Source of the DNA: Lamellibrachia satsuma
Taxonomy: Eukaryota > Annelida > Polychaeta > Sabellida > Siboglinidae
Direction of reading: 5' to 3'
Length of the DNA: 64,000 nt
Assembly (NCBI GenBank): GCA_033239005.1
Contig: BSQZ01000040.1
Span: forward strand, 3,910,099 to 3,974,098
Below are positions 60,664-64,000 of this stretch, one piece after another. The number at the start of each line of letters is the position of its first letter. The stretch's first letter is position 1. The notes beneath the pieces are model-generated. The model was not told the DNA's origin, did not search any database, and saw only the letters and a list, made by a program, of their open reading frames with translations. The translations under genes and the position numbers were made by a program.

Positions 60664-61331
60664 GTGTTCACATACAGACGTCTGCATGCATGTGTGTAAA
60701 ATGTATGTCGGTTGATGGTGTGCACATACAGACGTCTGCATGCATGTGTGTAAAATGTATGTCGGTTGATGGTGTGCACATACAGACGTATGCATGCATG
60801 TGTGTAAAATGTATGTCGGTTGATGGTGTGCACATACAGACGTCTGCATGCATGTGTGTAAAATGTATGTCGGTTGATGGTGTGCACATACAGACGTCTG
60901 CATGCATGTCTGTAAAATGTATGTCGGTTGTTGGTGTGCACATACAGACGTCTGCATGCATGTCTGTAAAATGTATGTCGGTTGATGGTGTGCACATACA
61001 GACGTCTGCATGCATGTGTGTAAAATGTATGTCGGTTGATGGTGTGCACATACAGACGTCTGCATGCATGTCTGTAAAATGTATGTCGGTTGATGGTGTG
61101 CACATACAGACGTCTGCATGCATGTCTGTAAAATGTATGTCGGTTGATGGTGTGCACATACAGACGTCTGCATGCATGTGTGTAAAATGTATTTCGGTTG
61201 ATGGTGTGCTCATACAGACGTCTGCATGCATGTGTGTAAAATGTATGTCGGTTGATGGTGTGCACATACAGACGTCTGCATGCATGTCTGTAAAATGTAT
61301 TTCGGTTGATGGTGTGCACATATAGACGTCC
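60664..61331. repeat. 54-bp tandem array, about 12 copies
   Basis: Units of 54 bp containing GTGCACATACAGACGTCTGC and ATGCATGTGTGTAAAATG. Each unit holds the palindromes GTGCAC, AGACGTCT and TGCATGCA close together. Because 54 is divisible by three, frames on both strands stay open for over 200 codons. Confidence 0.96.
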
Positions 61332-64000
61332 TAATCAAAAGCATGTATATTATGATAATCCACGTACTTTCACATGGATTAGTATGCCATATATGTAGAT
61401 ACATCAATATTTCTTTGAGACATCAGTGTAATTTAATACACCGATTTTTTTAAATCCTGTGTAAATAATCGCCAGATTATACATTTGCGCTGACCCTGCG
61501 CCGCGGTCTTTAGCTTCATGACATTCGTGGCTGGATGTTACTTGTTAATATTCGTATTCGCCGCAGTGGCGCTAACACCATTGATTCTATGCCGAACCCT
61601 CGCCACAGGTTACTATTTTACATTCACCCGGCCAGATAAAAACAATATGGAGGTCATGGCGCTTTGTTTGATCCCCGGGTCATGATAAATGAGCGAAGGA
61701 AACCTGCACCAAACGACGCTACTGACTGTTTAATTATGACATACATCAATGATATTACTGGATGAAAATGCAAAAGATTTTGGCTTGTAGACAAATTGAC
61801 AATTACTACAAAGTCTCGTGCATTTTTTTGATCTTAATAGGACGTACCCATTATTCTATGTGTATTTGCTGCACGCAAACGCTAGGCTCATCACATTATT
61901 ATTAAACGGCCTAGGAAAGTAATTTAAGCTTGCGAGGGTAACAAGTTGAAACTATAGAGAGTAAAACAGCTGTATCTGAAGTGAGAACTTAAATCCTTGA
62001 TGGTAATACAGTATTTGAAACGTCTTAGAGTAAACAAAACTAGTTGAAAATAATAAATTAAATAGTTGAGGGTAACAAAGAAGTTTCAACCACAACATGT
62101 CTAATGACAAGTGAAATCGTTGAGCATAATAAATTAAATAGTTGAGGGTAGTACAAACATTAAAACCTTCTAGAGTAAGACAACATAGATTAAGGTGATA
62201 CGTTTAATGTTTGAGGGTAACACATTTTCTGACACACGCACGCACGCAGGCACGCACGCAAGCACGCACACACACACATTTACGAATAACATGATTTTCT
62301 GATGATGCCGAATGCGGAACACACGTGGCTGGAATTTGTAGAATATGAGACTGAACCAAATTTGATCTTCTTATAAGGAGTTCAGCAAAGATAAACCCAC
62401 CAACAATCACAGTTGAAGTATCACCGACTTGAACACCGGTATCCATACTCTTTGAACTTGGGTATTTGTCCCTAATTGATGTCAACCTAAAGCGTCACTG
62501 CTGTGTTAAATGGATACTAAATACTGTACAGAGTACGCCTACTTTGATATGTTTGATGAAAGACCCAAAGAAAATAATTGTTGTTTCACCGACGAAGCAG
62601 TGCATTCCAGACACGGGATTGTCCTACTGAATTATACATATTTAATGCCATTTAATCAACTGTGCATTGCGTGCCACCAGTGATGATTATTTATTTCACA
62701 GCTACACAGATAGCCATCTCGGATGTCTGCATGTGTGCTTATTATAATGATAGCCACGCATGTGTACATTTGAATTCATCGGTGTGCGAAGAAACGTCTA
62801 TGTCCAAGGCATAATTAGGGAGGTGAAAGCGTCGCCTGCGCTACCGCATAACTATATTAACGCATCAGAACTAACTTGTAAGCTGTGACACACAACTTAG
62901 CTATGCCAAACTGGATCCGTCTAGTCAGGTTCAGTCTAGAGTTTTTTCTCTAGATTTCAATATCAAAGTTTTCAATGGGTTTTGAAAGATTTTACAAGAT
63001 CTTGTATCGGTGTAAGTAATATGTTCTTTCATTTTGTGAGCGAGTCGATAGGCTCTAAGTAATGCATGTTCAATTGTTCCTTTTAACGAAATAAAAAATA
63101 TCACGACCTTCAAGCTTCCATTGCTCTGTCTCTGACACATGCCGTTAGTACACCACGTAGTTACAAATCCATTAAGCTTAATAGAGCATTTGAAAATGTT
63201 ATTTTATATCTCGTAAACATTTAGATAAAGTAACTGGCAAAATGAATGCTGATGTAAAAACAAATGTGTGGCCTAGTTAAATACAAACACATTATTTTGC
63301 ATGTGAATACGATTATGATTAACGTCAACTGAAAACAATTATCTTCCAAGAAAGTTGAGATTAATAATAACAATATTAATGATGTTTCATGTGTACGTTT
63401 CTTGGTGTAATTACTGAGAACAAACCCACTTCAGTTGAACATATTAATCAATACACATGTAAAAGCCACAACAGAATATTAACTAATTCATGCGTGGTCA
63501 CTTTGTGTTACCTGTGCTGAGTTTATTTCCACATTTGACATTGGGTATGACAGAGTGTATTTGGAACGCATTGCTCCAATGTTGCAATGGTTCAGAAAAA
63601 AACAGTGAGAAGTTTAAGGTTATCATACATTTATCGATTAGCTCATACTAAGCCTATTTCTAAATCACTTAATATATTAACGTCTAGACAATTATACACA
63701 TACTCAATTCAAATGTTTACCTCTACATATGCATGTGGTCTTCTGCCTTCGATTTCAGACAATATGTTTAACTTTAATAAAGATATTCATAGCTATCAAA
63801 CCTGACAATCAAGACAATCACACCTACTTATGGCAATTTTAGAAGTAGGATCTATGTTTGCGCTTTATAAGGGTTAAAGGTGCAGCAATATGGAATTATT
63901 TTAGCGTTATGGTAAAGCAAATAAGGCCTAGTAAAAAATTTAACTAATTTCTCGTCCGGATGTTTTATTTTATTTTATTATTTATGGATTCTTTTGCTAT
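61332..64000. other. Probable hedgehog intron 1, nothing recognised
   Basis: 2.7 kb of AT-rich sequence. A piece AATAAATTAAATAGTTGAGG is repeated near 62050 and 62129, and CACG/ACGC repeats lie at 62233-62270. No hedgehog exon 1 motif (CGPGR-like) was seen on the minus strand. Confidence 0.5.

Noticed and set aside
60241..61325. Open frames of 217-310 codons on both strands
   Set aside because: Produced by the 54-bp tandem unit, whose length is divisible by three and lacks stops; Cys/His-rich composition comes from the unit.
59976..61331. Regular arrays considered as CRISPR-like
   Set aside because: Units are contiguous with no unique spacers, and the context is an animal gene intron.

Overview
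The window looks like nuclear DNA of a marine invertebrate animal, most likely a protostome and probably a spiralian such as an annelid. The grounds are spliced genes with GT-AG introns, a hedgehog gene, a cysteine-rich prohormone precursor of a type I know from protostomes, and heavy loading with CR1/Jockey-like LINEs, Ty3/Gypsy and Ty1/Copia elements, tRNA-derived SINEs and very long microsatellites. The phylum is inference only; I see nothing prokaryotic, viral or organellar.

Three host genes can be supported. (1) On the minus strand, about 10078 down to 607 and running off the left edge, lies a gene of at least nine coding exons. Its N-terminus is a SKICH domain, as in the TAX1BP1/CALCOCO autophagy adaptors. 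All exon phases agree, and two possible LC3-interacting motifs lie downstream of the domain. (2) On the plus strand, 31307-44681, a complete four-exon gene encodes a 201-residue secreted cysteine-rich precursor resembling insect prohormone-3/ITG-like proteins. Its first intron is 10.4 kb and holds tandem arrays and LINE debris. (3) On the minus strand, 59310-57677, lie the last two exons of a hedgehog gene: the 262-bp second exon of the signalling domain and the complete Hint autoprocessing domain. Exon 1 must lie beyond 64000 or is missing; the 4.7 kb of intron present carries two large tandem arrays.

The space between is mostly mobile DNA. A nearly intact Ty3/Gypsy element occupies 11775-18336 on the minus strand. 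Its LTRs are about 98% identical, and its pol gene is broken by a 430-bp (GGGA)n expansion and its gag gene by a nested LINE. A Ty1/Copia element occupies 46516-54498 on the plus strand, with diverged LTRs and a 3.5-kb nested insertion in gag flanked by a 6-bp duplication. At least seven copies of one LINE family, ending in TTGTTAAATC repeats, are spread through the window. Other pieces include two copies of a tRNA-derived SINE, two copies of a short element with terminal inverted repeats, a 1.7-kb inverted-repeat structure, a hAT-like terminus and fragments of other LINEs.

Microsatellites are exceptionally long and varied: (TA)n, (CA)n, (TC)n, (GATA)n, (GGAC)n, (CCCT)n and an uninterrupted (GAC)n of about 165 units. 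Several appear to have grown from short seeds inside mobile elements. Almost all the long open frames of the window are these repeats read in various frames and are not genes.
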